Positions 1 to 9,287 of a DNA stretch of 64,000 nt are shown here, piece after piece; positions within the stretch are counted from its first letter, which is position 1; every line of letters begins with the position of its first letter. Source of the stretch: Aquamicrobium aerolatum DSM 21857 (GTDB lineage Bacteria; Pseudomonadota; Alphaproteobacteria; Rhizobiales; Rhizobiaceae); NCBI RefSeq assembly GCF_900113935.1, contig NZ_FORF01000012.1, forward strand, positions 79,474-143,473. Reading direction: 5' to 3'. The notes beneath the pieces are model-generated. The model did no database searches and had not been told where the DNA came from. It was given only the letters and a program-made list of their open reading frames with translations. Both the position numbers and the translations under genes were made by a program.

Positions 1-491
1 ACCATTGGGCCGATATCGGCCAGCTGGGTGCGCTTGTAGTTGAACTGTTCGACGAAGCCGCCGCCAAGCAGGTGCAGATTTCCGCTGCCAACCTGGAAAT
101 TGACGGAGCATGTGAGCGCATATTCATCAACGCCCATGTTCTCGACCAGCTTGCCAGCCGTCGTCCGTCCTTCATAATTCGTGTCGCCGCCATGAGCCTG
201 CACGTAGGTGCCAGCACAGGCAAGCTGATCCGCCAGCCTCGCCTTCACTGCGACGGAAGGCACAGTGTAACTCGACGTATAACTCTTGCCGACGAGAGCC
301 GGGTCAGAGTGTACGGTAAACTTACGCGTCGGCACGACATGCGTCACACCAGCCCGCAGATCGAAATTGCTTTTCTCAAAAAGAATATCCGTATCTGCAG
401 AACCGCGAGAAAAACCTCCGGCATGTGCAGTCGCCCCCGCCAACAGCACAATGCTGCCCGCGACGATTGCGAGAACTGGTTTCGATGTCAT
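1..491 (-). CDS. OmpP1/FadL-type outer membrane porin, N-terminal part
   Basis: Incomplete gene: it starts with ATG at 491 and runs off the left edge of the window, so about 163 codons are visible. A good Shine-Dalgarno (GGAGGGAG) lies just upstream. The first ~29 residues form a signal peptide (hydrophobic IVAGSIVLLAGATAHA). The mature start GGFSRGSADTDILFEK resembles rhizobial members of the OmpP1/FadL/TodX family, 14-stranded barrels that pass long-chain fatty acids and other hydrophobic compounds through the outer membrane. Two cysteines lie in the visible part. Its position downstream of valS on the same strand is the usual rhizobial arrangement. The family call comes from N-terminal similarity only; the barrel itself is outside the window. 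Confidence 0.7.
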   Translation of the reverse strand, partial: MTSKPVLAIVAGSIVLLAGATAHAGGFSRGSADTDILFEKSNFDLRAGVTHVVPTRKFTVHSDPALVGKSYTSSYTVPSVAVKARLADQLACAGTYVQAHGGDTNYEGRTTAGKLVENMGVDEYALTCSVNFQVGSGNLHLLGGGFVEQFNYKRTQLADIGPM

Positions 492-660
492 CTAGATCTC
501 CCTCCAATGCCTGTGTTTCAAGGCACTCCAACCTGAAGTCTGCATGCAAAAAGAAAAAATGTGAAGACCCCTCACTGTTTTGAGGAACCCGCCATCGCAA
601 TTCATTGAGTTATCAAGCAAACAACGTCAAGCCGCCCGCAAATCTTGGTGCTCGCCAATA

Positions 661-687
661 AAAAAGGCCGCTCAATGTGCGGCCTTT
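661..687 (-). terminator. intrinsic terminator after valS
   Basis: Stem AAAGGCCGC (663-671) pairs with GCGGCCTTT (679-687) around a 7-base loop. On the minus strand it ends in a run of T, 22 bases after the valS stop codon. It separates valS from the porin gene. Confidence 0.85.
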
Positions 688-709
688 CAAGTTCTTGCTG
701 CGACTCAGG

Positions 710-3493
710 TCAGCCTGCGTCGCGTACCCGCGTCAGCGCAGTCTCAAGTCGTGACTTCGCTTCCGTCAGCTCCGCCAGCTTCTCACGCTCGGCCTCCACA
801 ATTTCCTCTGCTGCCTTGGCAACGAAATTCGGGTTGGAAAGCTTTTTCTCGATACGCCCACGCTCGTCGGCATTTTTCGCCAGTTCTTTCGAAAGACGTG
901 CCTCTTCCGCCTTAAGATCGATCAATGCACCGAGTGGCAGGCAGGCCGTCGCCTCGCCAATGACCAGCTGGGCTGAACCCTTCGGCGCACCAGAATCGAA
1001 CCCGACCTCTGCCACGCGCGCCAGACGCTGAATTGCCGGCTGATGGCGGGCGACACGCTCGCGCGTTTCAGAATTGGCGCCAACCATAACCAGCGGCGCG
1101 GTCGCCGACGGTGGAACGTTCATTTCAGAACGGACCGACCGAATGCCGGAAACCAGCTCGACCAGCCAATTGAGCTCAGCGGCCGCCTCGGCGTCCTCGA
1201 AATCAGGCGTCGGCCATGCCGCGTGGCACAAGAGCGTTTCGCGCGCTGGTCCATCGCCAACTGTCTGCTGCCACAACTCTTCGGTCATGAACGGCATCAT
1301 TGGATGGAGCAGCTTGTAGATCTCATCCAGCACATAGGCCATGCACGCGCGGCTTTCAGCCTTTGCGGCTTCGTCCTCACCGTTGAAGACAGGCTTGAGC
1401 AGTTCGACATACCAGTCACAGAACAGGTTCCAGACAAAGCGATAGGCTGCTGCCGACGCTTCGTTGAACCGGTAGTTCGAGATGCCATCCGAAATTGCCT
1501 TCGCCGTCCGCGTCAATTCGGTGAGAATCCAGCGATTGAGCATCAGCTTGGCGTCTTCCGGCTGGAAATCCGGGTCGCGCTTGACGCCGTTCATCTCGCC
1601 GAAACGCGTTGCGTTCCACAGCTTCGTGCCGAAGTTGCGGTAGCCGGCGACACGCGCGGGATCGAGTTTCACGTCACGCCCCTGCGCCGCCATGATCGCC
1701 AGCGTGAAGCGCAGCGCGTCAGCGCCGTACTCGTCGATGAGGTCGAGCGGGTCGATGACGTTGCCCTTCGACTTTGACATCTTGGCGCCGCTCTTGTCGC
1801 GCACGAGTGCGTGGACATAGACGGTGTGGAATGGCTCTTCCTTCATGAAATGAAGGCCCATCATCATCATCCGGGCGACCCAGAAGAAGATGATGTCGAA
1901 CCCGGTGACCAGAACGTCGGTCTGGTAATAAGTTTCGAGCTCCTTGGTCTGGTTCGGCCAGCCAAGCGTCGAGAACGGCCACAGAGCCGACGAGAACCAG
2001 GTGTCGAGCACGTCTTCGTCGCGCGTCAGGATCTTGCCCGGTTCGTAGTTCTCGAGCTGGTCCTTGACCCAGTCACGCCACGGCGTATCGACGGCGAGAT
2101 AGTATTCGACCGCCTGGTCGAGCGCTTCCTGTTCGGACTTGGCGACAAAAACATGGCCGTCCGGGCCGTACCAGGCGGGAATCTGGTGACCCCACCACAG
2201 CTGGCGCGAAATGCACCAGGGCTGGATGTTTTCCATCCATTCGAAATAGGTCTTTTCCCAATTTTTCGGGACAAAGTTGGTCCGGCCCTCGCGAACACTT
2301 GCGATTGCGGGCTTCGCCAGGGTCTTGGCGTCGACATACCACTGGTCGGTCAGATAGGGCTCAATCGGAACGCCGCCACGGTCGCCATGCGGAACCATGT
2401 GCTTGTGCGGCTCGATCTTGTCGAGGAAACCACCCTCGTCCATGATCTGGACGACGAGCTTGCGTGCCTCGAACCGGTCCATGCCATGCAACTGAGTCCA
2501 GATGCCCTGACGCATCTCAGTGACTTCAACGCCCTCAAGAAAATCGTCGTTCTCGAGAATGTTGATCGTCGCATCCGGATTGAGAATGTTGATCATGCGC
2601 AGATCATGGCGTTTGCCGACGTCAAAATCGTTGAAGTCGTGCGCCGGGGTCATCTTGACCGCACCGGTGCCTTTTTCCGGGTCGGAGTACTCATCAGCGA
2701 CGATGACAACGCGGCGGCCGACAATCGGCAGAACAACGTGCTTGCCGACGAGATGGGTGTAGCGCTCATCCTCAGGGTGAACGGCAACACCGGTATCACC
2801 GAGCATCGTCTCCGGGCGCGTCGTGGCGACGACGATATAGGTCGACGCATCTTCCGGGTCGTAGGTCTTGCCTTCGATCGGATAGCGGAAATGCCAGAGG
2901 CTGCCGCTGGTCTCGACCTGCTCGACCTCAAGGTCGGAAATCGCCGTCAGGAATTTTGGATCCCAGTTGACCAGGCGCTTGTCCTTGTAGATCAGCCCTT
3001 CGCGATACAGAGTGACGAAGACTTCCAGGACAGCTTCCGACAGACCTTCGTCCATGGTGAAGCGCTCGCGCGACCAGTCGCAGGACGCCCCAAGCCGCTT
3101 CAGCTGGTTGAAGATGATGCCGCCCGACTCGCCCTTCCACTCCCAGACCTTGTCGATGAATTCGGCGCGGGTCAGGTCGCGGCGGTGGATATTTTGCGCA
3201 GCAAGCTGGCGCTCAACCACCATCTGCGTCGCGATGCCGGCATGGTCCATGCCCGGCTGCCACAGCACGTTCTTTCCGCGCATGCGCTCGAACCGGACCA
3301 TGATGTCCTGAAGTGTGTTGTTGAGCGCATGGCCCATATGCAGCGAACCCGTGACGTTCGGCGGCGGGATCACGATCGTGAATGCTTCAGCGCCCGGCTT
3401 GGAGCCGGCACCGGCAGCGAATGCGTCACCATCTTCCCACGACTTTGCAATCCTGGGTTCGACGGCTTTGGAGTCATAGGTCTTGTCGAGCAT
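710..3493 (-). CDS. valS: valine--tRNA ligase
   Basis: Cytoplasmic class I aminoacyl-tRNA synthetase that charges tRNA-Val using ATP and edits mischarged threonine. At 927 aa it is the usual bacterial length (E. coli 951). The HIGH signature is HMGH at residues 52-55, preceded by PPPNVTGSL. The KMSKS loop is at residues 571-575. The CP1 editing insert lies between about residues 190 and 400 (TTRPETMLGDTGVAVHPED). The last ~65 residues, rich in Lys, Glu and Ala, form the coiled-coil tRNA-binding arm typical of ValRS. It is followed by its own terminator and preceded by popZ on the same strand. The ribosome-binding site before the ATG is weak, but no better start is visible. Confidence 0.98.
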   Translation of the reverse strand: MLDKTYDSKAVEPRIAKSWEDGDAFAAGAGSKPGAEAFTIVIPPPNVTGSLHMGHALNNTLQDIMVRFERMRGKNVLWQPGMDHAGIATQMVVERQLAAQNIHRRDLTRAEFIDKVWEWKGESGGIIFNQLKRLGASCDWSRERFTMDEGLSEAVLEVFVTLYREGLIYKDKRLVNWDPKFLTAISDLEVEQVETSGSLWHFRYPIEGKTYDPEDASTYIVVATTRPETMLGDTGVAVHPEDERYTHLVGKHVVLPIVGRRVVIVADEYSDPEKGTGAVKMTPAHDFNDFDVGKRHDLRMINILNPDATINILENDDFLEGVEVTEMRQGIWTQLHGMDRFEARKLVVQIMDEGGFLDKIEPHKHMVPHGDRGGVPIEPYLTDQWYVDAKTLAKPAIASVREGRTNFVPKNWEKTYFEWMENIQPWCISRQLWWGHQIPAWYGPDGHVFVAKSEQEALDQAVEYYLAVDTPWRDWVKDQLENYEPGKILTRDEDVLDTWFSSALWPFSTLGWPNQTKELETYYQTDVLVTGFDIIFFWVARMMMMGLHFMKEEPFHTVYVHALVRDKSGAKMSKSKGNVIDPLDLIDEYGADALRFTLAIMAAQGRDVKLDPARVAGYRNFGTKLWNATRFGEMNGVKRDPDFQPEDAKLMLNRWILTELTRTAKAISDGISNYRFNEASAAAYRFVWNLFCDWYVELLKPVFNGEDEAAKAESRACMAYVLDEIYKLLHPMMPFMTEELWQQTVGDGPARETLLCHAAWPTPDFEDAEAAAELNWLVELVSGIRSVRSEMNVPPSATAPLVMVGANSETRERVARHQPAIQRLARVAEVGFDSGAPKGSAQLVIGEATACLPLGALIDLKAEEARLSKELAKNADERGRIEKKLSNPNFVAKAAEEIVEAEREKLAELTEAKSRLETALTRVRDAG

Positions 3494-3594
3494 GAAATTG
3501 GTCCGCCAGTTCAGGAAAAGGATTGAAGCGGTGTAAACCGGATGGACCGGTGCGAGTCAACTGTGAGCCAGCCTGCCGGCTCCACGCAACGAAA

Positions 3595-3618
3595 AACGCC
3601 GCCCCTGCAGGCGGCGTT
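3595..3618 (-). terminator. intrinsic terminator after the popZ-like gene
   Basis: Stem AACGCCGC (3595-3602) and GCGGCGTT (3611-3618), followed on the minus strand by TTTTTCG. It lies 24 bases beyond the DUF2497 stop and before valS, so the two genes are probably separate transcription units. Confidence 0.75.
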
Positions 3619-3641
3619 CAGAAAAGGCAGCAAATGCCCCG

Positions 3642-4301
3642 TCAGCTACCGCGCGCGACGCGTTCGATTTCCTCGCGCACCAGCTTCTCGACCAGATTGG
3701 GCAAATTGTTGTCGAGCCATTCCTGCAGCATGGGGCGCAGCATCTCTTCTGCCATCTCGTCGAACGAGCGGCGGCGGCTTGCTGCGAATGCGTCAGACAG
3801 CTCTCCGAAAGCGGCGGCGACCTGACGCGCCGGCTGCTCGGAGATCAAGGAGGTGCGCAATTCTTCCTTCACGCTGGCTTCCGCAGCGACCACAAACGCG
3901 CTGGTTTCTACCGGCTGCGCTGGCTTGTCCAAGGCGGGAGCCAGGCTCTCCTCGACCTGCGCGCGCGCGGGTTCCGGGTCAGCGTGCAGAGTGTGTACAT
4001 CGGCGACGGGCTGCATTACCGGCTCAAACGACACCTCGGCAGCTTTCCGGGCCACCGGTGAGTCTACGACAGGCGGGGTGTGAACGACGGTCGGCTCGTC
4101 CAATTCAAGACGAAAAGCCGCCACTTCGCTGGCCGCGTCCGTTTGCGTGTTCGCAGCGGTCACCTCAAAGTCACCGCGCTGGTCGGCCTCCTCAGACGGA
4201 GCCCCAACCGCATCGCTGTCCTCGATGATCCTGCGGATCGAGGCCAGTATCTCTTCCATCGAAGGTTCGCGCTGTGCGCTGCCTGCCTGTGCCATATTCA
4301 A
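3642..4301 (-). CDS. popZ: DUF2497 / PopZ-family polar organizing protein
   Basis: Product of 219 aa with the three-part PopZ layout. A short N-terminal helix reads EPSMEEILASIRRIIEDSD (about residues 13-31). The middle ~110 residues are low-complexity and rich in acidic residues, Pro and Ala. The conserved C-terminal helices end in MLRPMLQEWLDNNLP and VEKLVREEIERVARG. PopZ proteins self-assemble at cell poles through the C-terminal helices and recruit chromosome-partitioning and cell-cycle factors through the N-terminal helix; in Agrobacterium-type rhizobia PopZ marks the growing pole. An internal start at 4295 (MAQAG) is equally possible. The DUF2497-valS synteny is common in Hyphomicrobiales. 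Function is inferred from family; the domain match is clear. Confidence 0.85.
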   Translation of the reverse strand: MNMAQAGSAQREPSMEEILASIRRIIEDSDAVGAPSEEADQRGDFEVTAANTQTDAASEVAAFRLELDEPTVVHTPPVVDSPVARKAAEVSFEPVMQPVADVHTLHADPEPARAQVEESLAPALDKPAQPVETSAFVVAAEASVKEELRTSLISEQPARQVAAAFGELSDAFAASRRRSFDEMAEEMLRPMLQEWLDNNLPNLVEKLVREEIERVARGS

Positions 4302-4453
4302 ATACGCCGCTCATCTTGATCCGACTACCGGCTTTGCCCATCCCTTGAACAGTCACCGAATCACGGACAAGCCTAGACGACGCATCGGGGCGCGAGAATC
4401 CCCCCGCTGAAGATGGTGTGGTTTTCACACAGATTTGACGGCTGGAAGCAGAA

Positions 4454-4475
4454 AACCCGGCTTGCGCGCCGGGTT
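4454..4475 (-). terminator. second (distal) terminator-like hairpin after the BMP importer genes
   Basis: Stem AACCCGGC (4454-4461) and GCCGGGTT (4468-4475). On the minus strand it ends in TTTTC. It lies about 110 bases beyond the binding-protein stop codon and behind the first terminator, in the 285-base gap before popZ. Confidence 0.6.
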
Positions 4476-4546
4476 CAGACGGTAGACTGACCGCCAGGGC
4501 AGATAAATGCAGCCAAAAGTTCACGCTCTGGAGGCCCCAAAAAAGA

Positions 4547-4563
4547 GGCGGCCGACGGCCGCC
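4547..4563 (-). terminator. terminator after the BMP importer operon
   Basis: GGCGGCC (4547-4553) pairs with GGCCGCC (4557-4563) across a 3-base loop and is followed on the minus strand by CTCTTTTTT. It lies 24 bases after the last gene of the transporter cluster. Confidence 0.85.
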
Positions 4564-4586
4564 CCTAGATGGCAATGATCTACCGG

Positions 4587-5657
4587 TTACTGCGGCAGCT
4601 GGTCGTCCACGCCTTCGACGTAGAAGTTCAGGCCAAGCAGGAAGCCGTCTTCGGCCACTTCACCGTCAGCCAGCCACTGCGTGCCGTCCTGCTTGTTGAT
4701 CGGGCCGGTGTAAGGATTGAATTCACCAGACTTGATCTTGGCTTCGGTCTCTTCAGCCAGCTTCTTCACGTCGTCCGGCATGTTGGTGTAAGGCGCCATC
4801 ACAACGTGGCCTTCCTTCATGCCACCCCAGACGTCCTGCTGCTCCCAGGTTCCGTCCATCACCTTGCCGATGCGCTCGATGTAGTACGGACCCCAGTCGT
4901 CGATGATCGACGTCAGCTGCGTCTCCGGACCGAACTTGATCATGTCGGTCGCCTGGCCAAACGCCTTGATGCCGCGCTCGGATGCAACCTGGATCGGGGC
5001 AGTGGAGTCGGTGTGCTGGGTGATGATGTCGACGCCCTGGTCGATCAGCGCCTTGGCAGCGTCAGCTTCCTTGCCGGCGTCGAACCAGGTGTTTGCCCAC
5101 ACGACCTTGACCTTGAAGTCTGGGTTGACTGACTGCGCGCCGAGAACAAAGGCATTGATGCCCATGACGACTTCAGGGATCGGGAACGACGCGATGTAGC
5201 CGGCAACGCCCTTCTCGGACAAGCTGGCAGCGATCACACCCTGCACGTAACGGCCTTCGTGGAACTTCGAGTTATAGGTCGCAACGTTGGGGTGTTCGCG
5301 CTTGTAGCCCGTGGCGTGCTCGAACTTGATGTCCGGGAAGCGCCCTGCAATCTTGTTGGTGGCGTCCATGAAGCCAAACGAGGTCGCGAAGATGATGTCG
5401 CAGCCCGAGCGAGCGAAACGCTCGATGGCGCGCTCTGCGTCAGCACCTTCCGGAACGCTCTCCAGATAAGCGGTTTCCAGCTTGTCGCCAAAATGCTTCT
5501 GGGCGTCGAGCAGGCCCTGATGGTGCTGGTAGGAATAGCCGAAGTCACCGATGGGACCGACATAGATGAAGCAGGCTTTGGTCTTGTCCTGTGCGCTTGC
5601 GGCACCGGGGAGCAAGATTGCGGCCGAGGCAGCCAAAGCCAGAAGGTATTTTTTCAT
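4587..5657 (-). CDS. BMP-family ABC transporter substrate-binding protein
   Basis: Periplasmic ligand-binding component of an importer, of the Bmp/PnrA/Med family whose characterised members bind purine nucleosides. A clear signal peptide (MKKYLLALAASAAILLPGAASA) is followed by a type I periplasmic-binding fold with the family block ACFIYVGPIGDFGYSYQHHQ. No lipobox cysteine is present, as expected for a soluble periplasmic protein. I start at 5657 (MKKY) because AAAGG at 5667-5671 lies at proper spacing for it but abuts the alternative ATG at 5666. It is the last gene of a four-gene importer operon, 48 bases after the second permease, and is followed by two terminators. Substrate specificity is inferred only. 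Confidence 0.9.
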   Translation of the reverse strand: MKKYLLALAASAAILLPGAASAQDKTKACFIYVGPIGDFGYSYQHHQGLLDAQKHFGDKLETAYLESVPEGADAERAIERFARSGCDIIFATSFGFMDATNKIAGRFPDIKFEHATGYKREHPNVATYNSKFHEGRYVQGVIAASLSEKGVAGYIASFPIPEVVMGINAFVLGAQSVNPDFKVKVVWANTWFDAGKEADAAKALIDQGVDIITQHTDSTAPIQVASERGIKAFGQATDMIKFGPETQLTSIIDDWGPYYIERIGKVMDGTWEQQDVWGGMKEGHVVMAPYTNMPDDVKKLAEETEAKIKSGEFNPYTGPINKQDGTQWLADGEVAEDGFLLGLNFYVEGVDDQLPQ

Positions 5658-5705
5658 GACAACCATCCTTTGAAATTGCAGTTCACGATGAGGCTTACGA
5701 GTAGC

Positions 5706-6620
5706 TTACCGATCGGGAACAAACGGCTGCCCTAGCGAAGCCGGTGTGTTCACCATTGTCAGTCTCTTGTTGCGCGAGATTAGTACGAGAACGATGATCG
5801 TCGCCAGATAGGGCAACGCAGAAAGCAGTTGAGAAGGTATCGGCCATCCCAACGCCTGGGCGTGAAGCTGGCCGATGGAAACCGCGCCGAAAAGATAAGC
5901 TCCGGCGAGCACGCGTCCCGGCCGCCAGGAAGCAAATACCACGAGCGCCAGCGCGATCCAGCCACGCCCCGCGCTCATTCCTTCGACCCACTGAGGAACG
6001 TAAACAAGGGCCAGATAGCCGCCTGCAAGACCTGCGCATGCGCCGCCGAACATGATGGCCATATAGCGGATCGCGATGACCCGGATGCCGAGAGCGTGCG
6101 CAGACGCATGATTGTCGCCGACCGAACGAAGTGTCAGTCCGGCCTTGGTGTAGAACAGGAACCAGCTCACCCCAATGGTCAGGGCAATTGAAATGTAGAA
6201 AATCGGATCCTGACCGAACAACAGCCGTCCCACATATGGGAGTTCGCTGAGATAGGGGACGTTCACAGTCCCCATCTTCACGCCGGGAAGTCCGACAAAG
6301 CTCTCTCCGATCATGCCTGACAGGCCAAGCCCCAACAGGGTCAGGGCAAGCCCGGTCGCGACCTGATTGGTAACCAGCGTCAGCGTCAGGAAGCCAAAGA
6401 GTAGCGAGAACAACGCGCCCACGACAATAGCTGCGAGAACCCCCAGCCAGGGAGAACCGGTCATGTAGGCGACACTGAAACCAGTGACCGCACCCATGAT
6501 CATCATGCCCTCAACGCCGAGGTTGAGGACACCGGAGCGCTCGACGACCAGCTCTCCCATTGCAGCGATGAGCAAGGGCGTCGCTGCGGTCGCAATCGTA
6601 ATGACGATGGCCTCAAACAT
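5706..6620 (-). CDS. ABC transporter permease (BMP/nucleoside importer, second subunit)
   Basis: Integral inner-membrane protein of 304 aa with about eight hydrophobic segments, of the BPD_transp_2 (RbsC/NupQ-like) class. Near the N terminus is GELVVERSGVLNLGVEGMMI, typical of the second permease of BMP importers. I use the ATG at 6620 (MFEAIVITIA) rather than the longer frame starting near 6671: it has AGGTG upstream and overlaps the stop of the first permease by 8 bases (ATGTTTGA), the classic sign of translational coupling. It pairs with the 6613-7722 product to form the membrane channel and is energised by the 7722-9287 ATPase. Confidence 0.9.
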   Translation of the reverse strand: MFEAIVITIATAATPLLIAAMGELVVERSGVLNLGVEGMMIMGAVTGFSVAYMTGSPWLGVLAAIVVGALFSLLFGFLTLTLVTNQVATGLALTLLGLGLSGMIGESFVGLPGVKMGTVNVPYLSELPYVGRLLFGQDPIFYISIALTIGVSWFLFYTKAGLTLRSVGDNHASAHALGIRVIAIRYMAIMFGGACAGLAGGYLALVYVPQWVEGMSAGRGWIALALVVFASWRPGRVLAGAYLFGAVSIGQLHAQALGWPIPSQLLSALPYLATIIVLVLISRNKRLTMVNTPASLGQPFVPDR

Positions 6621-7722
6621 TTGGCACCTGTGCTGCTGCCAAACTCGCGGTGGCCGCCTTCGATTTAACAAACCGGATCTGGTAGTGAATGAGAGTGTCG
6701 CAAGCCAGGACGAAGAAGAGGATCATCCCCTGGAAGGCACGAACGACCTTGTCGGAGAGGCCGACAGAAATCTGCGCAGCCTCGCCACCAAGATAGGTCA
6801 ACGCCAGCACGAGCCCGGCGGCAACAATCCCCAACGGGTTCAATCGCCCAAGAAACGCAACGATGATCGCGGTAAATCCGTATCCGGGAGAGATGGCCGG
6901 ACGCAATTGGCCGATAGCTCCTGACACTTCAGAAATACCTGCCAAACCCGCCATGGCGCCTGACACGGCGAATGCAAACAAAGTCATCTTGCCAGCCGAG
7001 AAACCGGCGAAACGCCCTGCCCGCGGACTTTGTCCGAGTACCTTGATTTCAAAGCCCTTGAGCGTTTTCGACAAGACGAACCAAAGCACGATCGCTGCGA
7101 TGATTGCAAAGACGAAACCCCAATGCGCGCGGCCCGAAGCCGGCAGGATTTCCGGCAAGATCGCGTAGCTGTGGAAGGTCCGCGTTTCGGGGAAATTCAT
7201 CCCTGCCGGGTTCCGCCACGGTCCGCGCACCAGCCAATCAAGGAATAGCTGAGCGACGTAGACGAGCATCAGACTGGTGAGAATTTCGTTGGTATTGAAG
7301 CGAACCTTCAAGATGCCGGGGATAGACGCGTAAGCGGCTCCGCCAATCATTCCCATGATCAGCATCAACGGCAGCACGAACCAGAACTGAAAGTCGGGAA
7401 ACATGACCGGAAGCACTGAGCCAACAACCGCACCGATCACAAACTGGCCTTCAGCGCCGATATTCCAGTTGTTCGACAGGAAGCAAACCGACAGACCGAC
7501 CGCGATCAGAATGAGTGGCGCTGCCTTGATGGCGAGTTCGTGCAGCGACCAAACCTCCATCAACGGCTCTACGAAATAATAGTAGAGGGTCGTTGCTGGA
7601 TTCTTGCCGAGGGCTGCAAATAGGATCGCCCCTGCGATGATGGTCAGCCCAAATGCAATGAATGGCGACAAGGCACTGAAAGCCCTGGACTGCTGCGGGC
7701 GTTTGACGAGTTCGAGGCGCAT
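6613..7722 (-). CDS. ABC transporter permease (BMP/nucleoside importer, first subunit)
   Basis: Membrane subunit of 369 aa with about nine hydrophobic segments, of the BPD_transp_2 family (NupP/YufP-like). Recognisable stretches are AAPLILIAVGLSVCFLSNNWNIGAEGQ and, near the C terminus, a glycine-rich helix followed by GFTAIIVAFLGRLNPLGIV, where the coupling helix contacts the ATPase. The start codon shares one base with the stop codon of the upstream ATPase gene (TGATG at 7720-7724), and the 3' end overlaps the second permease by 8 bases. The four genes therefore form one tightly coupled operon. It is longer than its partner because of an extended N terminus. Confidence 0.9.
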   Translation of the reverse strand: MRLELVKRPQQSRAFSALSPFIAFGLTIIAGAILFAALGKNPATTLYYYFVEPLMEVWSLHELAIKAAPLILIAVGLSVCFLSNNWNIGAEGQFVIGAVVGSVLPVMFPDFQFWFVLPLMLIMGMIGGAAYASIPGILKVRFNTNEILTSLMLVYVAQLFLDWLVRGPWRNPAGMNFPETRTFHSYAILPEILPASGRAHWGFVFAIIAAIVLWFVLSKTLKGFEIKVLGQSPRAGRFAGFSAGKMTLFAFAVSGAMAGLAGISEVSGAIGQLRPAISPGYGFTAIIVAFLGRLNPLGIVAAGLVLALTYLGGEAAQISVGLSDKVVRAFQGMILFFVLACDTLIHYQIRFVKSKAATASLAAAQVPNV

Positions 7723-9287
7723 CAGGCGGCGTCTCCTTTGGATTCGGTTGCCGTCTGTGAGCCGCCCATCAAGAGGCCGATGCGCTCCAGCGTCATCTCG
7801 GCAGCAGGTAGCGGTGAGGAGAGTTGGCCGTCATGCATGACGGCAATGCGGTCCGATACCTCAAACAACTCGTCGAGATCCTGGCTGATCACCAGCACTG
7901 CGGAGCCCCCCCGAGCAAGATCGATGAGCGCCTGTCGAATCCGGGCTGCAGCGCCAGCGTCCACACCCCAGGTCGGCTGGTTCACGATGATCACCGATGG
8001 TTGGCGATCAAGCTCGCGGCCGATGATGAATTTTTGCAGATTACCACCAGAAAGAGACGCCGCCTCGGGGTCTTCCGCGCTCTTGCGCACGTCCATCTCC
8101 GAAACGATCCGCTTGGAGGCTTCCGCAATCGCCGATGTGCGAACCATGCCGAATTTGCCCAGAAATGCTTTTGTGTCGGTCTTGAAACGCGACAATAAGA
8201 GGTTTTCGGACAGTTTCATGCGCGGGGCCGCACCGTGACCCAGTCGCTCTTCGGGTACAAAAGCCGCTCCCATCAGGCGACGTTCGGAAATTCCGAGCTT
8301 GCCGACGGGATTACCACGGATGCGGATCACGTCCGGGCTCTCCTGAGTGACCTCCCCCGAAATCGCCTCGAAGAACTCGCCCTGTCCGTTGCCAGCAACA
8401 CCTGCAATGCCAAGCACTTCTCCGGCTTTCATGGTGAGCCAGATATTCTTGAGCGCAACAGAAAACGGGCCTGCGGGCTTTCGTGAGAGGCCACAAATGC
8501 TCAAAAGTTCCGTCGCATCGGCAATCGCGGCGGGTGGCCTCGTCGCCGTGATCACCTCCGACCCCACCATCATCCGGGCGAGAGACGCGGCGGTTTCCTG
8601 ACGCGGGTCACAATGGCCCACGACCTTGCCATGACGAAGAACGGTGGCGCGATCGCAAAGCCGCTTCACCTCCTCCAGTCGATGAGAAATGTAGAGGATT
8701 GATTTGCCCTCAGAGCGAAGGCGCTCAAGAGTTTCAAACAATTTGTCGGCTTCTTGCGGCGTCAGCACAGAAGTCGGTTCATCAAGGATGATGAGTTCCG
8801 GTTCCTGCAGGAGGCAGCGGATGATCTCAATGCGCTGTCGTTCACCCACCGAGAGGTCGCCGACGAGCGCAAACGGATCGAGCGGCAGCCCGTAAGCCTT
8901 CGACAATCCGTGCGCTTTTTCCGCGATTGCAAGGATGGACGTGTCGTCATCCAGCGACAGCATGATGTTTTCAGCGGCGGTCAGCGCCTCGAACAAAGAG
9001 AAATGCTGGAACACCATGCCGATGCCAAGCTTGCGAGCCTGGCCGGGGTTGGAAATCGTTACGCCCTGTCCGTTCCAGAAAATTTCGCCGCTCGCGGGCT
9101 CAAGGGAGCCGAACAGCATTTTGACCAGCGTGGACTTGCCTGCCCCATTCTCGCCGAGAAGTGCGTGAATTTCACCCTTGCCGATCGTCAGGTCTATCGA
9201 GTCGCAGGCCTTCAACTGTCCAAAGACTTTGGTCAGGCCCTTCACCTCCAATAGAGGTGTGCCGTCGACTGCGCGCGTTTGGCTCAC
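7722..9287 (-). CDS. ABC transporter ATP-binding protein, duplicated NBD (BMP/nucleoside importer)
   Basis: Fused double nucleotide-binding protein (521 aa) of the RbsA/MglA/NupO type that powers the importer. The first half has Walker A GENGAGKST (residues 45-53), signature LSVGERQR and Walker B LIILDEPTSVLTP. The second half has a degenerate Walker A (GVAGNGQGE) and signature LSGGNLQKFIIGREL, the usual asymmetry of this family. The start is GTG at 9287 with GGGAGG upstream. It is the first gene of the operon. Upstream sequence carries a small hairpin (9316-9331) and a 7-base inverted repeat (9378-9403) that might be regulatory. Confidence 0.93.
   Translation of the reverse strand: MSQTRAVDGTPLLEVKGLTKVFGQLKACDSIDLTIGKGEIHALLGENGAGKSTLVKMLFGSLEPASGEIFWNGQGVTISNPGQARKLGIGMVFQHFSLFEALTAAENIMLSLDDDTSILAIAEKAHGLSKAYGLPLDPFALVGDLSVGERQRIEIIRCLLQEPELIILDEPTSVLTPQEADKLFETLERLRSEGKSILYISHRLEEVKRLCDRATVLRHGKVVGHCDPRQETAASLARMMVGSEVITATRPPAAIADATELLSICGLSRKPAGPFSVALKNIWLTMKAGEVLGIAGVAGNGQGEFFEAISGEVTQESPDVIRIRGNPVGKLGISERRLMGAAFVPEERLGHGAAPRMKLSENLLLSRFKTDTKAFLGKFGMVRTSAIAEASKRIVSEMDVRKSAEDPEAASLSGGNLQKFIIGRELDRQPSVIIVNQPTWGVDAGAAARIRQALIDLARGGSAVLVISQDLDELFEVSDRIAVMHDGQLSSPLPAAEMTLERIGLLMGGSQTATESKGDAA

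Noticed and set aside
1811..3526. 571-codon open frame antisense to valS
   Set aside because: A shadow of valS without protein-like composition.
4302..4586. tolC or other gene expected beside popZ in some relatives
   Set aside because: The gap is only 285 bases, has two terminators and no coding frame with protein-like sequence.
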